64,000 nt of DNA from Bryoerythrophyllum caledonicum (Eukaryota > Streptophyta > Bryopsida > Pottiales > Pottiaceae). A program made the translations under genes and the position numbers. This document shows, piece by piece, positions 11,978-23,842 of the stretch. Numbering within the stretch: the first letter of the stretch is position 1; each line of letters opens with the position of its first letter. A model generated the notes under the pieces. That model was not told the DNA's origin, ran no database searches, and was given only the letters and a program-made list of their open reading frames with translations. The stretch spans positions 20,160,462 through 20,224,461 of the forward strand of contig OZ020517.1 of assembly GCA_963971425.1 (NCBI GenBank), given 5' to 3'.

Positions 11978-12484
11978 ATGGCGGCCATCATCCCAGCTCT
12001 TGTAGCTCTGGCCATTTGGATCTGGCTCTGCTCCGTCACCTTTCCCAGCACCGCATGGGCCATGAGAGATATCCCCAATGCCACCACCACTAGAGTAGTG
12101 CCATACAACTGGCCGGCTGGATTGTCTGCCAGCTACGGAGCTCGACGTGTGACTCCGAGTTCCGAAGTGATCAGTTGCAGTCCTCACGACATCTCCATCA
12201 CGCAGAAGCAGATGGGAGCGACGGGCATTCCGACCTTCGAAGTGGCCATCGTCAACACGTGCACCAACCACGGGTGCTCCATCCGCAACATCATCGCCTT
12301 CTGTGGGCAGTTCACCTCCGCCTCCCCGATCAACCCCAAGGTCTTCAGGCGAGATGGCGCCGGTCCCAACTGCATCGTGAACGACCTGGCCCCCATGACC
12401 TCTGGCCAGATGCTCACGTTCCAGTACCGCACCGAGTTCATTGAGCCTATCCACTTGTCCTCCGCCTCTGTCGTTTGTAATTAG
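11978..12484 (+). CDS. TPD1-like secreted cysteine-rich protein
   Basis: A single uninterrupted frame of 168 codons encodes a small secreted protein of the TAPETUM DETERMINANT 1 family. In angiosperms TPD1 is the peptide ligand for the EMS1 receptor kinase in anther cell fate. Related proteins occur across land plants. Residues 1-28 form a signal peptide with a hydrophobic core (residues 4-20). The mature part has six cysteines (67, 95, 100, 109, 132, 167). It carries the family landmarks CSPHDISITQ, GIPTFEVAIVNTC, HGCSIRNI, FCGQFTSA, INPKVFRR, CIVND and LTFQYRTEF, and ends in VCN. The ATG is the first in frame after a stop and is followed directly by the signal peptide. No intron is needed. 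Family assignment is firm. The developmental role in this plant is inference. Confidence 0.88.
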   Translation: MAAIIPALVALAIWIWLCSVTFPSTAWAMRDIPNATTTRVVPYNWPAGLSASYGARRVTPSSEVISCSPHDISITQKQMGATGIPTFEVAIVNTCTNHGCSIRNIIAFCGQFTSASPINPKVFRRDGAGPNCIVNDLAPMTSGQMLTFQYRTEFIEPIHLSSASVVCN

Positions 12485-13758
12485 CTGTAATGCTAGCCTT
12501 CAATAAGTACTTGCACTGATCGTAGTAGCTTGATCAGTGAGCTTGGTACCAAGTCTAGACTGTGTGAATCGAGAATCGCTCTGTGTTTCATGTTTTGTGA
12601 TCATGGAATCTAGACCAGACTTTTGGTGTACTTACTATGAAGTTACTCGGGATATGCCCTAGTTAGCTTTATTGATGGACATCTTCTGTTCAGCGCATTC
12701 CATACTATCAGTCTGTAATAAAATTTACAATCTCCGATGATCAAGAGTGAGTGTGATTTAAGTGGTCAGCCACTTTTGGCCTCTTGATTGCAATGACGGA
12801 ACTCTTCAATGTAAGTGTTCGTTGTCTGGAAATTCTGCACAAGTAAAGTCCAATCGTTTGTCTAGAGTCTTCTAATCTCTGGATTCTTAGACTCATCTCG
12901 TCACTAGTGTTTTCATACTGGTTTGTTAATTCTTGGACAACAGAGCTATCAGATATCGGAGCTGCGCACATGTCTTGCTGCTATGCTTTTTGGCATCACA
13001 GAAATTTAATCATGAAGAAATTTTCCATGAACAGTATCTACTCTCTACTTGCATAATGTGACAATCTGATGTCGTTTGAAACGATACTTTACTTGAGAGA
13101 AAACTCTCTTATTAAGTTGTTTGGTTGTTGTATGATGTTCAATATACACCTTCTTTCAGTCCGGAGCATACAACAACTAGCATCTGTCCAGGTACACGGC
13201 GGGGTTATCTTGATGGACATGCAGCTGTCTACATCTGTCCAATAGCCCCATGTCGATCAAGGTTGTACATATTTGAGCATATTCGAATACATTCAGGCAT
13301 ATTTGGGCATCTTTATAATATATTCATAAAACTTTGGGAAATACTCTAAGGATATGTTTGAATATAAAAATTAGAGACAGAAACGCTGGTCAACTTCTTA
13401 CAGCTTTAGGAACAATTGAAGGATCTCGTTTGTCTATGTAAATAATAGGCTAGAATCTTCAATTGGGTGTGACTCCCATTGGAAATCTAAAACTTTGGTT
13501 TCTAGTCTTTACTCAAAGAAAGAGCAAGCTAGGCTAGGCTAGGCTCGTCTAGAAGAAGAAAGAAGAACATTGGTTTGTAGTGGAGAGTGGCGTGAATAAA
13601 GTGTATGTTCATTCCACCACTGAGGTGATGCCCACTGGACAAGGATCTAGGCTCATCTATACAATACACAAGGTTCAATTTAGAGCAAAAGGGAGTCACA
13701 CCTAGTTAAAGATTCTAGAAACCTTCAACTAAACACAAAACATTGTACCATATGCTAA
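12485..13758. other. Downstream spacer of the TPD1-like gene
   Basis: The first 250 bases probably hold the 3' untranslated region (an AATAAA-like word near 12717-12722). The remainder has no convincing exon. A short (TAGGC)n run lies near 13532-13546. Confidence 0.4.
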
Positions 13759-14312
13759 GGGCTGCTTCACACTATGCCCAAGTCGAGTGACCATCCGTCA
13801 AAATGAGTGGCGAGAGGCCAAACTTTTTTGCCAAAAAAATACAATAAATAATATAGATTGAAGGTTTGGCCGGTCGTGGTGTGAAGCCTTAAAGGCCAAG
13901 TCCAAAGTCCAAACCCCATATCATTACGCCAAAAAAAATCAGCCCAAAAATATCAGCCAATCAAAATCAGCTCAAAAATATCAACCAAAAAAAATCAGCA
14001 AAAAAATCAGCCAAAAAATTTAGCTTCTTTCATCTAACGGTCTAGATCTTGTCAGTTTTTGAATATTTTATTAAAAAATTCGACGGACTCTCGATTTGTA
14101 GTTTGGGTCGACTAAAATGGGCGACCCAAATTTTGCTCCAGAGGCCCTGGCTTTGGCGCCAAAACAACCCAAAAGTGTTGCCATGTAGGACGACGGCCTT
14201 TGGAGTTTAGGCACAAGTGTGTAGGACCAAAGTCCGGACTTTGGCCATTCTAGCAATCTCATTGGTGGAAATCGACGGCCACTCGACTTGGCCACCAAGT
14301 GCAAAGCAGCCC
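13759..14312. mobile_element. PIF/Harbinger-like MITE, 554 bp
   Basis: The ends are GGGCTGCTTCACAC and, reverse-complemented, GGGCTGCTTTGCAC. The arms remain similar over about 40 bases (CCAAGTCGAGTG in both). The element is flanked on each side by TAA. TAA/TTA target duplications and GGG-starting ends fit PIF/Harbinger (Tourist-type) elements. An A-rich run of AAAATCAGC repeats lies inside at 13935-14015. No transposase remains. Confidence 0.75.
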
Positions 14313-14705
14313 TAACTACTACAATTTTTTGAAATGAGATGTTCAAAGCCCAAAATAGCCATGATACACAGTGTTCAATGCAAAATACTATTGGCAACTC
14401 TCAAAAATTCATATATGCATGTGGAAGCAACATAGTCCACATTTATCGTCAACTCAATCCATTTTGTGTCATCAATCATCATGAGATCACTTGTCAATTA
14501 GAATGAATTAAAAGTTTGAATGAACTAAAGAATAGATTGGCATAAATATTTCAAGTTTGGGCTTTTGTCTGCAATGAATCTTGTCAAGGTCCTTGAACCA
14601 TGTCTTGCTTATTAAAGGAATTGCTAATTTCAATTCAATGTGCTCTTTAGGACTAAATTCAAAGATGATTGCTAATTTCATCCATAAAACCCCTCACTCA
14701 TAGTA

Positions 14706-16961
14706 CAGGAGGGGGACAAAAAGTTTGGCGTTTTTGCATTCCAGCAGAAGAAAAAATCAAGGTTGCAATCTTTTAAAATGCACCAAAGGCACAAAATTTG
14801 TCCCCTACCTACCAAATTTGGAACTTGGGTTCTTTTAAAAGTTCGTTACATGTCTGCAAAGTTTTGTGGCCTAATAATCATACCAAAATGGTTTTATAGC
14901 CAATTTACCATCTAGTACTCTTTTCAACGTACATTCTAAATGTTGAAGAGAATTAGACATCTCATGCTTCTAAAATTAAAATATTGTCATGGATGCTTTG
15001 TTTAACAGAGATAAAAAAAAAGCATCATCCTCTTGTGGATTTGAAGGTTTCCACTTGTCCCAAAAACATTTGATGTGTAAGTTTGAGAATAACAATAATT
15101 TGGTTTCATAAGCAATATTACCTTTGCAGTTTAGACCACACAACTTGTTAAAGTTGACATGAATTGAGTTGCAAATGTTAGACAAGAGTATAGTAGAGAC
15201 TTGATGAAGGTAATGAGGATTTGCAAGATCAAAATTGGTAGGTGAAGAAGGTTTGTTTGGCTTTTGTTAGTGAGTGACTGGTGGGTGACTAGTGATGTTG
15301 AGCACTTTGTCCCTTTGTTGAGCAATGAGAAGCCACTTAGTTGATTTGGGATTTGGCTTGGTGATTTGTTCTATTGCTTCAATAAGCTAGATTCTTTGCT
15401 TACTTGCGATCGGCTTGATTCAAGACAATCAAGACAATTCCAAATGAAATTCATGCCGGCAAAGTTGGGAATGAGTGAGGAGGAAATGAGTTGTGCTAGT
15501 ATTGCAAGAATTGTAGGAGAGTCAAGTAAGACAGTGCAAAGATTTATCAAGCAATTTAGAGAGCATGAAACTTACAAGGCAGATTCAAGCACATAAAGAC
15601 CTAAGAAACTTAGTGAGAGGGATGTTTGTCAGATTTTATTATTCTCCAAAACTCATCGTCAATCATCACTTCAAGATATCACCAATGTTTTCCCTATGGA
15701 TGTGAGTTCTAGGATTGTTCACTGTGTTTTGCATGACCACAACATTTTTAGTAGAACTACGGTGAAGAAGTTGTTCTTGACGCCTCTTCATATGTCGCAG
15801 TGGCTACATTTTACAAGACAATATTGTGGATGGAGTGCCAAAGAAAGGGAGCGTGTTTGTTGGACAGATGAATCTACTTTTGAAATTGGCAAAGTTTCAA
15901 GGCAAATTCATATTTGGAGAACGGTATATGAGCAATATTCATCAAAGTGTGTAGTTCCTACTTTTGAGAGTGGGAGGACATCTCTCATGATTTAGGGAGG
16001 GTTTGGAGGAGACAAAAAATCAGAGCTTGTATTTATGCCAAAGGATTGTCGCAAAGCTATTGATTTTGTGGAGTTGGTCTATGATGGCCATTTGTGAACC
16101 AAGTCTCACATGCTATACTTATGGAAGATGGAGCTCCAGTGCATCAAAGTAAAGCCCTTAGAAATGGAGAAAATTACGCCTTATCGGGAAGCTTGAATGG
16201 CCTGCAAATAGTCATGATCTTAATCCACTAGAAAATGTCTAGAAGCTCTAATAAAATGCAATCCAACATTGCCAATCTGAGTCCCAAGTCCTTAGATGAG
16301 TTGAAGACAACTTCACAAAGAGAGTATACATTAGTTAGTAGTAGCCAACTTCTTACTTTATGTCATTCAATGCCAGTTAGATTACAATCTCTGATTGAGG
16401 CTAGAGGAGGACATACGTGTTGGTAAATTTGCAATAAATCCTATTTTACCTATTTTTAGGCTACCAAAATTTTTGCTTACATAATTAACTCATAGATGAA
16501 CATTTTCTTCTATTTATAAAAATAGAAAACAATTTATGTGCTTTGAAAGACTTTCAAATGTCAAGCATTATTTTTGCAAATGAAAACATTTTTAGTGTTT
16601 CCTAATATGTCATATATGCAATGATTGATGCTTCATGATGTCAACCAAGTCAAAGATAGTATTAGAATGTAAATGAAGTTCAATAATTGGCATTTAAGTT
16701 CTTTATTCTCCTCATTGTATGGAGTTCACGCTAATATTAGTGACTAAAGGTACTAGTTGGTAAATTAGCTATAAAATCATTTTGGTAAATTATAAGGCTA
16801 CAAAACTTTGCAAAAATGTAATAATCTTATAATTGAACCCAAGTTCCAAATTTGGTAGGTAGAGGACAATTTTTGTGCCTTTGGTGCATTTTAAAAGATG
16901 GCAGACTTGATTTTTTCTTCTACTGGAATGCAAAAACACCAAACTTTTTGTCCCCCTACTG
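14706..16961 (+). mobile_element. Tc1-type DNA transposon with long inverted repeats
   Basis: The element is bounded by CAGGAGGGGGACAAAAAG and, on the other strand, CAGTAGGGGGACAAAAAG. The ends then run as a long inverted repeat of about 215 bases per arm (14706-14920 against 16750-16961). It is preceded by TA and followed by CA, consistent with a worn TA target duplication of the Tc1/mariner superfamily. The interior carries a decayed transposase at 15366-16426. Total length is 2256 bp. Confidence 0.85.
15366..16426 (+). pseudogene. Tc1-type (DD34E) transposase, inactivated
   Basis: This was the cut-and-paste transposase of the surrounding element. An N-terminal helix-turn-helix is visible at 15460-15570 (SCASIARIVGESSKTVQRF). 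The catalytic triad can be located: first Asp in CWTDESTFEI (about 15857-15890), second Asp in MEDGAPVH (codon at 16127), and Glu in DLNPLENV (codon at 16231). The last two are 104 bases apart across one frame change, so the ancestral spacing is DD34E, the Tc1 signature. The frame is broken: a stop lies after the HTH exon (15594), the Trp of the MIWGGF motif is TAG at about 15993, and at least one frameshift lies between the second Asp and the Glu. It is therefore not functional. Confidence 0.85.
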
Positions 16962-18418
16962 CACATGGGGGCTTTTGTGGACATTTATAAGAATTTTCTT
17001 GCTATTATATCTCATATAAAATTTGCTCTACTAGAAATTTTCTTGCTTTAGCATGAGGGTTATTTGAGCAAATATGATATCATTCACAACCAACTTTATT
17101 TTAAAGAAGATTATCTTCTTTATGCATTATTGAACTAATACAACAAGTTCCCTTTTTGGGAGGGGACTCTTGAAGAATCCATAATTTTGGCATATTCATC
17201 CACAATAGCCATTGCCATAGAGAAGTGTTTTTAAAAACGCCAAGAGCAAAACATATTAATTGCATGATTACAGCTTTTTACAGCATGCATTTTAGAAACA
17301 ATGCATTTGAACCAAAGCCCATCACATATAAAGGTTCAAATTGTCTCCTAAATGACTAGACTTAAATCCTTCAAAAAAATATGTGGGAGGTTGTCAAACA
17401 TTTTGAATAAAAGGAGATATTATCAACAAACAAAGAAAAAGTGATCAAAACTACTAAGAAGGCAATGAAAGATGTAGATGGATAAATTCTATACAACTCT
17501 CATTTGAAGCAAAAATAGCATACATGAAGGTAATAATATGGGTTCAAAGTTGTCATATTAGATGCTACATATTGCTTCATAAAAAACTCTTAGTGTTATA
17601 TGATTCTACAATTTTGCCAAACCTACTATTCATATGATGAGAATGAATACAATTAATATATCATTTTATCATATTTTATCTCATGAAATTTCAAGCATTA
17701 TTGAGCCTTGTAAAGTGACCAATTAAAATTATGTATTCTAGAAAGTATCCAAGAAGACAAGTACAATCAGCTCCCTTTACAAGAGCATTTATTAGAACAA
17801 CCTAAATGTTATGGTAAAGGGCGCTACCTATTCTTGGGATAGATACAAGGGGTGGTCTCGACAGATGATGGTGAATTTTGGTAAGACAAACGGAGCTATT
17901 GTAGAGGGAGCTAACCACATACAACTTTTTGAAGGGTACTTTCCATGATGCACCATACAACAATTGTCATGGGTGTCTTCAAGTACACTAATCTACAAAG
18001 GTGTTTCTCCCATAAAACTCCCACGATGATTCAAAACAATGTCATGTGAGAAACAACTCTCTTCTACCACATCGCAAGGATGCGCCACATGGTGGTACCA
18101 TAAAAGAGCTATAAGGCATAGAGAAGTACATTTCATAGATAATACAAGCTTCTTCGTAACTCCTCTATAATCCAAAGATATGACATTGATCATCGATAAA
18201 CTCATAAGGTGATATCTCGGACTTTTTAAATGTGGATACAACAGTTGTACAATCAGGAATAAAAATACGTGACAACGAGGTGGATGGCACGAAAAGATTG
18301 TCAGTCAGCTGGTGGTACTCGATATTGAACTAGTTCCAAGGGTGCACAAAGTTTAATTGCGCCCTGTGTCTCGATTGTAAACTAACTTATCCCTCTACAA
18401 CAAAACTCGCAAGTACAA
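16962..18418. other. AT-rich spacer with one coding-like patch
   Basis: Mostly AT-rich sequence without a gene. On the minus strand, around 17990-18240, two overlapping frames have protein-like composition, but neither matches a family I know and both end within 100 codons. This could be a fossil exon or chance. Confidence 0.4.
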
Positions 18419-20944
18419 CTAGGCAATCTCATATTCAACATCAGATGTTGAATCTGGCTTCATGATACCTACTAGTTTCCAGCCTCCCCATCCAGCTTTC
18501 TCAAATGCCTGACAATCAGAGAGAGAGAACAAGAACATCAGCATGATAGGGTTCATGTTAGCAATGATGAGCAGTCCACTCTAAATCCACAGCATTTTGT
18601 GCAAATAGTTAGGCAATGCAATAATCATTCCCAAAAAAACAATATCGAATGTCAGATATCAACATAGCAATGACAAGTGTGAAATTGATAAAATATAGAC
18701 GCATAGCTTCTTCTGAAAGGGCGATGCCATTCGGATTCTCTACATCGTTTGTAATCGCCCAAAGTTCATAAATCACCGTCGGATATTTCTAAGTCACCTA
18801 AAGTTTCAATAATAAAGTCCCTTCTTATTTCCTATACTAAATAGATGTAGAAGAGCGTGGTGGGAGTTCAATTATTATCCAAGAGCTTGGTGGTCTCTAA
18901 ACCAAAATCAAATTAGTCTAAGCCACCTTTGAGGGTAAAGAAAGGTCTTGCATGAGATACCATGAATATTAGCTGATCAAGATGAAAAGAAGGGAGAATC
19001 TTATTAAAACTTTGGGTGACTTAACGAATGACTCTTTTGTCTTCCAAGTTTCGTGACCCCAAATTAGACCTAGCGACCTTGAACAAGTATAATGATTGCT
19101 TACTTCTTTCCACGAAGAACCAGGAGCTTCCAGAAGAGCGGCGTTTGCAGTCTTCAATTCAACAGCAATGCCACAGAGCTGAGTCGCAGCCTCTTCCCAT
19201 CCTCTGTTATGGCCCATGCACCTGCGCAACCAACGGCACGTTCAAGCCATGATTACAATGCCTCAAAGGAAACGAAAGTGAGCATATGCAAACAAGGATC
19301 ATTTAGAATCGCAAAATGATAAGTTCAACATTCCCTAGCCATTCACATCATAATACATCTTCAGAGGAACATATACATGGTGGTAGTAATATCATCTCGA
19401 CAGTATCTCAGCACATTGTCCTGAATATGTTGGGCCGTCTGCCCATCCATAGCCGCCACAGAGTAGAAGCTACCAAGAAACCGAACCTCCGCATCCGACA
19501 AGTCATTATACTGTGCTTGCATAATTTCCAACGTCTCCCGTGTCCTCAGCGAATCGCTGCATCCAAAACCACATCTCATCATCCTCAGTAGGTTCAAAAA
19601 CCTGGAACCAACGAGGTTGCTCGATGATCTTCAACCGCCACTTTTGAGCTAGGAAACCCTAGACCTAGGGAGATGCTCAAGACCATCATGCCACACTTCC
19701 GAGCTGTTTCGTTTTGCAAAACCAAGCTCTAGAAAATATTCTACCAAAGTACAATCAGGCGACAATTCAAACCTGCAGAGGATGAGCTCAGGCACCCAGC
19801 TATGCTTTCCCAACTTGGTTGCAATGTTGGCCGCTGCTAACCGGCCTTTCTTGCTCAGCGGCCTGTTGTGATCTGCCATCAAAGCATCACAAGTAAAAAC
19901 ACATATTGCCACATCAAAAATAAAAACACACCGACTCACATGCATCATCTTCTCGTTCCAAAAAGTCCCTACGAAACTAACCCTCCCGTATGCAGGAAAC
20001 AACAAGAGCTCCCAAATGAAAAGAGCAACCACTCAAACTACTGTAGACTAAAAGTTCACCCTTAATCCTAAATAGAGAGTAAAAGAGAAGAAATTGGCCA
20101 GGTTCATAAACAGCCCTAAAACAGTAAGTTAACGTCACTCTCCACCGAATCACCATAATTGAAACGAAATTCTTAACCTTAAAAAAATCAGATGACAACC
20201 AATCCACAAATGAGACGAAGTCCACAACAGAGATGCCACCCATCAAACTAGTCTGAAAGCTAATCTTAAACGCTAAACAGAGAATAAAAGAGCAAAAAAA
20301 AGCCAGGTGCAAAAACAGCCATAAAACAGTAAATTAACGTCATTCTCAATCGAATCACCATAATTGAAACGAAATTCTTAACCTCAACAAACATTCCAGA
20401 TGACAACCACTTCAAAATTGAGACGAGGTCCACAACAGAGATGCTACCCATCAAACTAACCCAAAACCCTAAACAGAGAATAAAAGAGCAACAAATGCCA
20501 GGTTCAAAAACAGCAGTAAAACAGTAAATTAATGGCATTCTGAACTGAATTTCCATCAATACTGAAACGGGAATCCTCAACCTAATTGGCAACGATTCAC
20601 AAATAAGACGGATTCTAACCTTTCAACGACCGGTCTACCCAGGAGCTACTGGCATGACGGAGCAAGATCAGGCGACGCCTTCTAGGCTCCTTCTGCTGCT
20701 GCTGCTGCTTCTGCTGCTGTTGCTGCTGCAGGCCCCCGACGATCTTCTCCGTGGTGGTGTACGCACCGCGGAGCTGCCGGCTCCGGCTGTGCCCATGCCC
20801 ATGGTCCGCGCAGAACGCCGCCTCCAACGTCCCCCTAATCTGCTGCCTGCCGAAGAACTGCGACTGCACCGAGGACCCCAATCTCGGATGCCCAATCCTC
20901 ACTCTCTCCAGCCGTGCCACCCCACTGCATGCATTCAATGCCAT
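18419..20944 (-). CDS. SixA-like histidine phosphatase family protein, plastid type
   Basis: Five exons join in frame into a 270-residue protein: 20944-20620, 19872-19773, 19556-19377, 19221-19104 and 18508-18419, all with GT-AG introns. It belongs to the histidine phosphatase (phosphoglycerate mutase-like) superfamily, SixA-like branch. The catalytic motif LILLRHA holds His97, SLRTRET carries the second arginine (about 146), and MGHNRGW holds the second histidine (206). The tail ends GWGGWKLVGI then MKP. Residues 1-45 are basic and Ser/Ala-rich and look like a plastid transit peptide. A polyglutamine run (residues 73-84, one Lys) followed by RRRR sits directly before the catalytic core. The start is the first in-frame ATG. 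Intron 1 contains a ~200-bp tandem repeat. Substrate is unknown. Family confidence is high. Confidence 0.87.
20055..20590. repeat. ~200-bp tandem repeat inside intron 1 of the phosphatase gene
   Basis: About 2.7 copies of a unit containing AACAGAGAATAAAAGAGCAA, then CAGTAAATTAACGTCATTCT and CGAAATTCTTAACCT. The shared word starts near 20071, 20275 and 20471, giving periods of 204 and 196 bases. It lies wholly within the intron between exons 1 and 2. Confidence 0.8.
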
Positions 20945-21073
20945 TGAAAGAACCCTAGTCTGTCCTGCTCCCTCCGAGTCTGCGCTGACGCTAGTGGGCA
21001 ATCCCCATCGAGGGCGATGGAGGACATTCAAACGCCCACTATGTGCCCTAATTTCATGGTGGAAATCGCGAGA

Positions 21074-21104
21074 GAGAGAGAGAGAGAGAGAGAGTGAGAG
21101 AGAC
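21074..21104. repeat. (GA)n microsatellite upstream of the phosphatase gene
   Basis: About 13-15 GA units with one interruption lie roughly 130-160 bases upstream of the phosphatase ATG (minus strand). In plants such GA/CT runs are common in 5' leaders and core promoters and can bind BBR/BPC factors. Any regulatory role here is inference. Confidence 0.6.
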
Positions 21105-21179
21105 TCTTTGGATTTCGAGTTGTGTGCACTTGAGTTGTGGAGATTCGAGAGTTCGCTGTGTGGTGCACTTCCTCACCTC

Positions 21180-22320
21180 AGGTTAAGGTTGGATACCAGT
21201 GGAATATGGTGTTAAGGTAAGCCCCCCTCATTACCAACAGGTTAAGCAATGTGCATATATGTAGAGAGAAAACAATATTACAATTATTTTTCTGTGATAG
21301 CCAATAGAATTACAATTCCAACCCAAGGGATTTCATATTTTTTCAATAAAATATGATTTAGTTATGAATTTTCAAAGTGTGGTGCCATGTTTAGTGGGTG
21401 GCCACCACAGCACTGACCAAAAGTAAAGGATTATGACTAAATAGCAAACCATCATTGCAGCTGATATACTAATTAAGGTTGGCCAAAAAAATATCTTATC
21501 AACCCCATCACTTGGCCACAATCCATGTAATTTTGAAATTGCTTCATTGTCTAGATACTTATGGTAGCCATTGCGGGTGGTTAATGGAGGGATTTTACGG
21601 CTATAAAGATATCAGATTATTTAAAATGAGAGTGGAAAAATTAAGATCATATCAAGAATTAATTCAATCCAGATGCTTTACATTTAGCCCTTAGATTTAG
21701 CCATTATGAATTGATTAAAAGGATAAACAACAATATGCATGTATTGTTGCGTCGGTACATTTGTTGTAACAACACTCGGACAAAAGCATATATGCAAAGT
21801 ATAAATTTAGAATAAGATTCTTCAAAAGAAATTGACATGTTAGAATCTCAAAACACCAAATTTAATTGTTTAAATTTAGTATCATTAGATCAGGATATAT
21901 GTTCAAATTCTATGTTTGAAGATTCTCTTAGTGATGAAAATACATGGAGATTTGTTGTATGTGTGACAATGATTTTTTAAAAAAATGATGGGACAAATAG
22001 TAGACGCACGAGTAACAAGAATTCAAGATCTAAGACGTACGAGATTTAAGTAGAGTCTACCGGGAAACTTTTTCCTAGACCGGAAAAAAAGCAACCGGAA
22101 TTCACCCCGGGGAAAAGAAATTGAGAAGAGACATAACAAACAAGGAAGTTGTACAAACAAAAAAAAACCATCAATTGGCAAGAATCACCTTGTTTGCGAC
22201 TCTTGCGACCTCCATGTCGCACCTGCAACTTCCTTGAAATCGTGGATTAGTCTCTGAATCTTCTGGCCCTGGTTTGCGAATCTCCTTGCACCGCCTCCAC
22301 GCCTAGTAATCTCCACCTTG
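21180..22320. other. AT-rich spacer
   Basis: No credible exon, RNA gene or bounded element was seen. The short frames on either strand have no domain and no supporting splice sites. Confidence 0.45.
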
Positions 22321-22439
22321 TTATGTCTAAAAACTCCTCCACCACTAGTTTGCAACTTCCAAATCCTAGGAGGTTTCAACTCTTTTTCCACCCTCCTTCT
22401 TATTCCTTCTTCTTCTTCTTCCTCCTCTTCTTCTTCTTT

Positions 22440-23335
22440 CTTCTAGCTTCTCCCTTGTGTGTTGGTGTTCGTGTGTTCGTGTTTGTTCTTCCTCCGGCTG
22501 CTCTCCCTCGTGTGCTCATGTTCGTTCTCCTCAGCAGCTCTCTCTTGTGTGCTCCGCTGCTCCTGTGTGATTGTTCGTTTATCCTCAGCATCTCTCTCTC
22601 GTGTGCTCGCTGCTCGTGTTTGGCTGCTTGTGTGTTCGTGTTCATTCTTCCTCCTATTTGTGCATGGCTATTTGTTCTCCTCAACAACTCTCCCTCGTGT
22701 GCTCGTGTTTGTGCTCCGCTGCTCGTGTGTGGCTGCTCATTTATCCTCAGCAGCTCCTCGTGTGCTCGTGTTCGTTCTCCTCAGCAGCTCTTCCTCGTGT
22801 GCTCCGCTGCTCGTTTCTCCTCAGCAGCTCTCCCTCGTGTGCTTGCTGCTCGTGCATCTCGGCAGCTCGTGTGTTCGTGTTCGTTCTCCATCCTGTTTGT
22901 GCTTCGCTACTTGTTCTTTCCAGCAGCTCTCCCTCGCGTGCTCCATTGCTCGTGCTCCTTGGCAGCTCTCCCTCGTGTGCTCGGCTGCTTGTGTGTTCGT
23001 ATTTGTTCTCCCTCTTGTTTGTGCTTCGCTGCTCGTTCTCCTCGGCAGATCTTCCTCGTGTACTCCGTTGCTCGTGCGCGGCTGCTCGTTTATCCTCAGT
23101 AGCTCTCCCTCGTGTGCTCGCTGCTCGTGCTTCTCGGCAGCTCGTGTGTTTGTGTTTGTTCTCCCTCCTGTTTGTGTTTGGCTGCTTGTTCTTCCCGGCA
23201 GCCCTCCCTCGTGTGCTCAACTGCTTGTGTGTTGGTGTTCGTTCTTCCTCCTGTTTGTGCTCGGTTGCTCGTGGCTGTACCCGGTTGGTACCCTCTTTGT
23301 CCCGGGTTAGTACCCGGTTGGTACCCTCTTCGTCT
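22440..23335. repeat. Long pyrimidine-strand minisatellite (CTCGTGTGCTCG family)
   Basis: About 900 bases built from variants of CAGCTCTCCCTCGTGTGCTC and GCTGCTCGTGTGTTCG, arranged as irregular units of about 35-60 bases. The strand is almost free of adenine, so frames up to 283 codons stay open in all three plus-strand frames and on the minus strand. These frames encode only Leu/Cys/Ser/Val- or Arg/Glu-rich repeats. I do not annotate them as genes. Confidence 0.8.
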
Positions 23336-23448
23336 TAGTTATGAGCTCTCATTATTTCTTTTTCTATTCTTTTTCTTTTAAACTCTTATCTTTCCAAATA
23401 AAAATTTAGGTTTCCATTAACACCTAACCGAAAGAAAAAGGGACCTAA

Positions 23449-23839
23449 GAGCATCTCCACTCCAAGACGGAGAACCACCAAATTGGAGTTTTGTGAGGTC
23501 AAAAAGTCGCACCCATCACCTCAAAACGGGGAAACTTTATAAAAATTTAGAAGTTTTGGTGCATGGCACACCAAAAGCTCCTTGGATGGGGGGAGTGCAC
23601 CATTTTTTGATGTTGGTGACACACCCATACCCTCGCGACACGTGGCGCCATGTCATTGATGTCGACACATGGCGCCGTGTCATTGGTGGCCGGAGGTTAA
23701 AGGTCAAAGCATTTTTTTGGGTAAATTTTTTTGGAGTTTGGGGTGGAGCCAAGCAAGCACCAAACTCTAAACCACTCCTGGCGTGAAATTTTTTTTCCGT
23801 CCTAGCGTGGAAAATTCCACGCCAGGAGTGGAGATGCTC
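23449..23839. mobile_element. TAA-flanked MITE, copy 1 (391 bp)
   Basis: Starts GAGCATCTCCACTCC and ends GGAGTGGAGATGCTC, perfect inverted ends of at least 15 bases. It is flanked by TAA at 23446-23448 and 23840-23842. Ends and target site fit the PIF/Harbinger superfamily. The interior carries two ACACATGGCG/ACACGTGGCG motifs around 23640-23690. There is no coding capacity. Confidence 0.82.
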
Positions 23840-23842
23840 TAA

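Noticed and set aside
11969-12454. 161-codon minus-strand frame and shorter frames over the TPD1-like gene
   Set aside because: Antisense shadow of a single-exon gene with six conserved cysteines on the plus strand.
20751-21215. 154-codon plus-strand frame over the phosphatase first exon
   Set aside because: It includes the GA microsatellite (Arg-Glu repeats) and the antisense of the transit peptide. No homology signal.
22459-23310. Long plus-strand frames of 255-283 codons and a minus-strand frame of 157 codons
   Set aside because: They overlap in all frames, encode only low-complexity Leu/Cys/Ser/Val or Arg/Glu repeats, and follow from the minisatellite composition.
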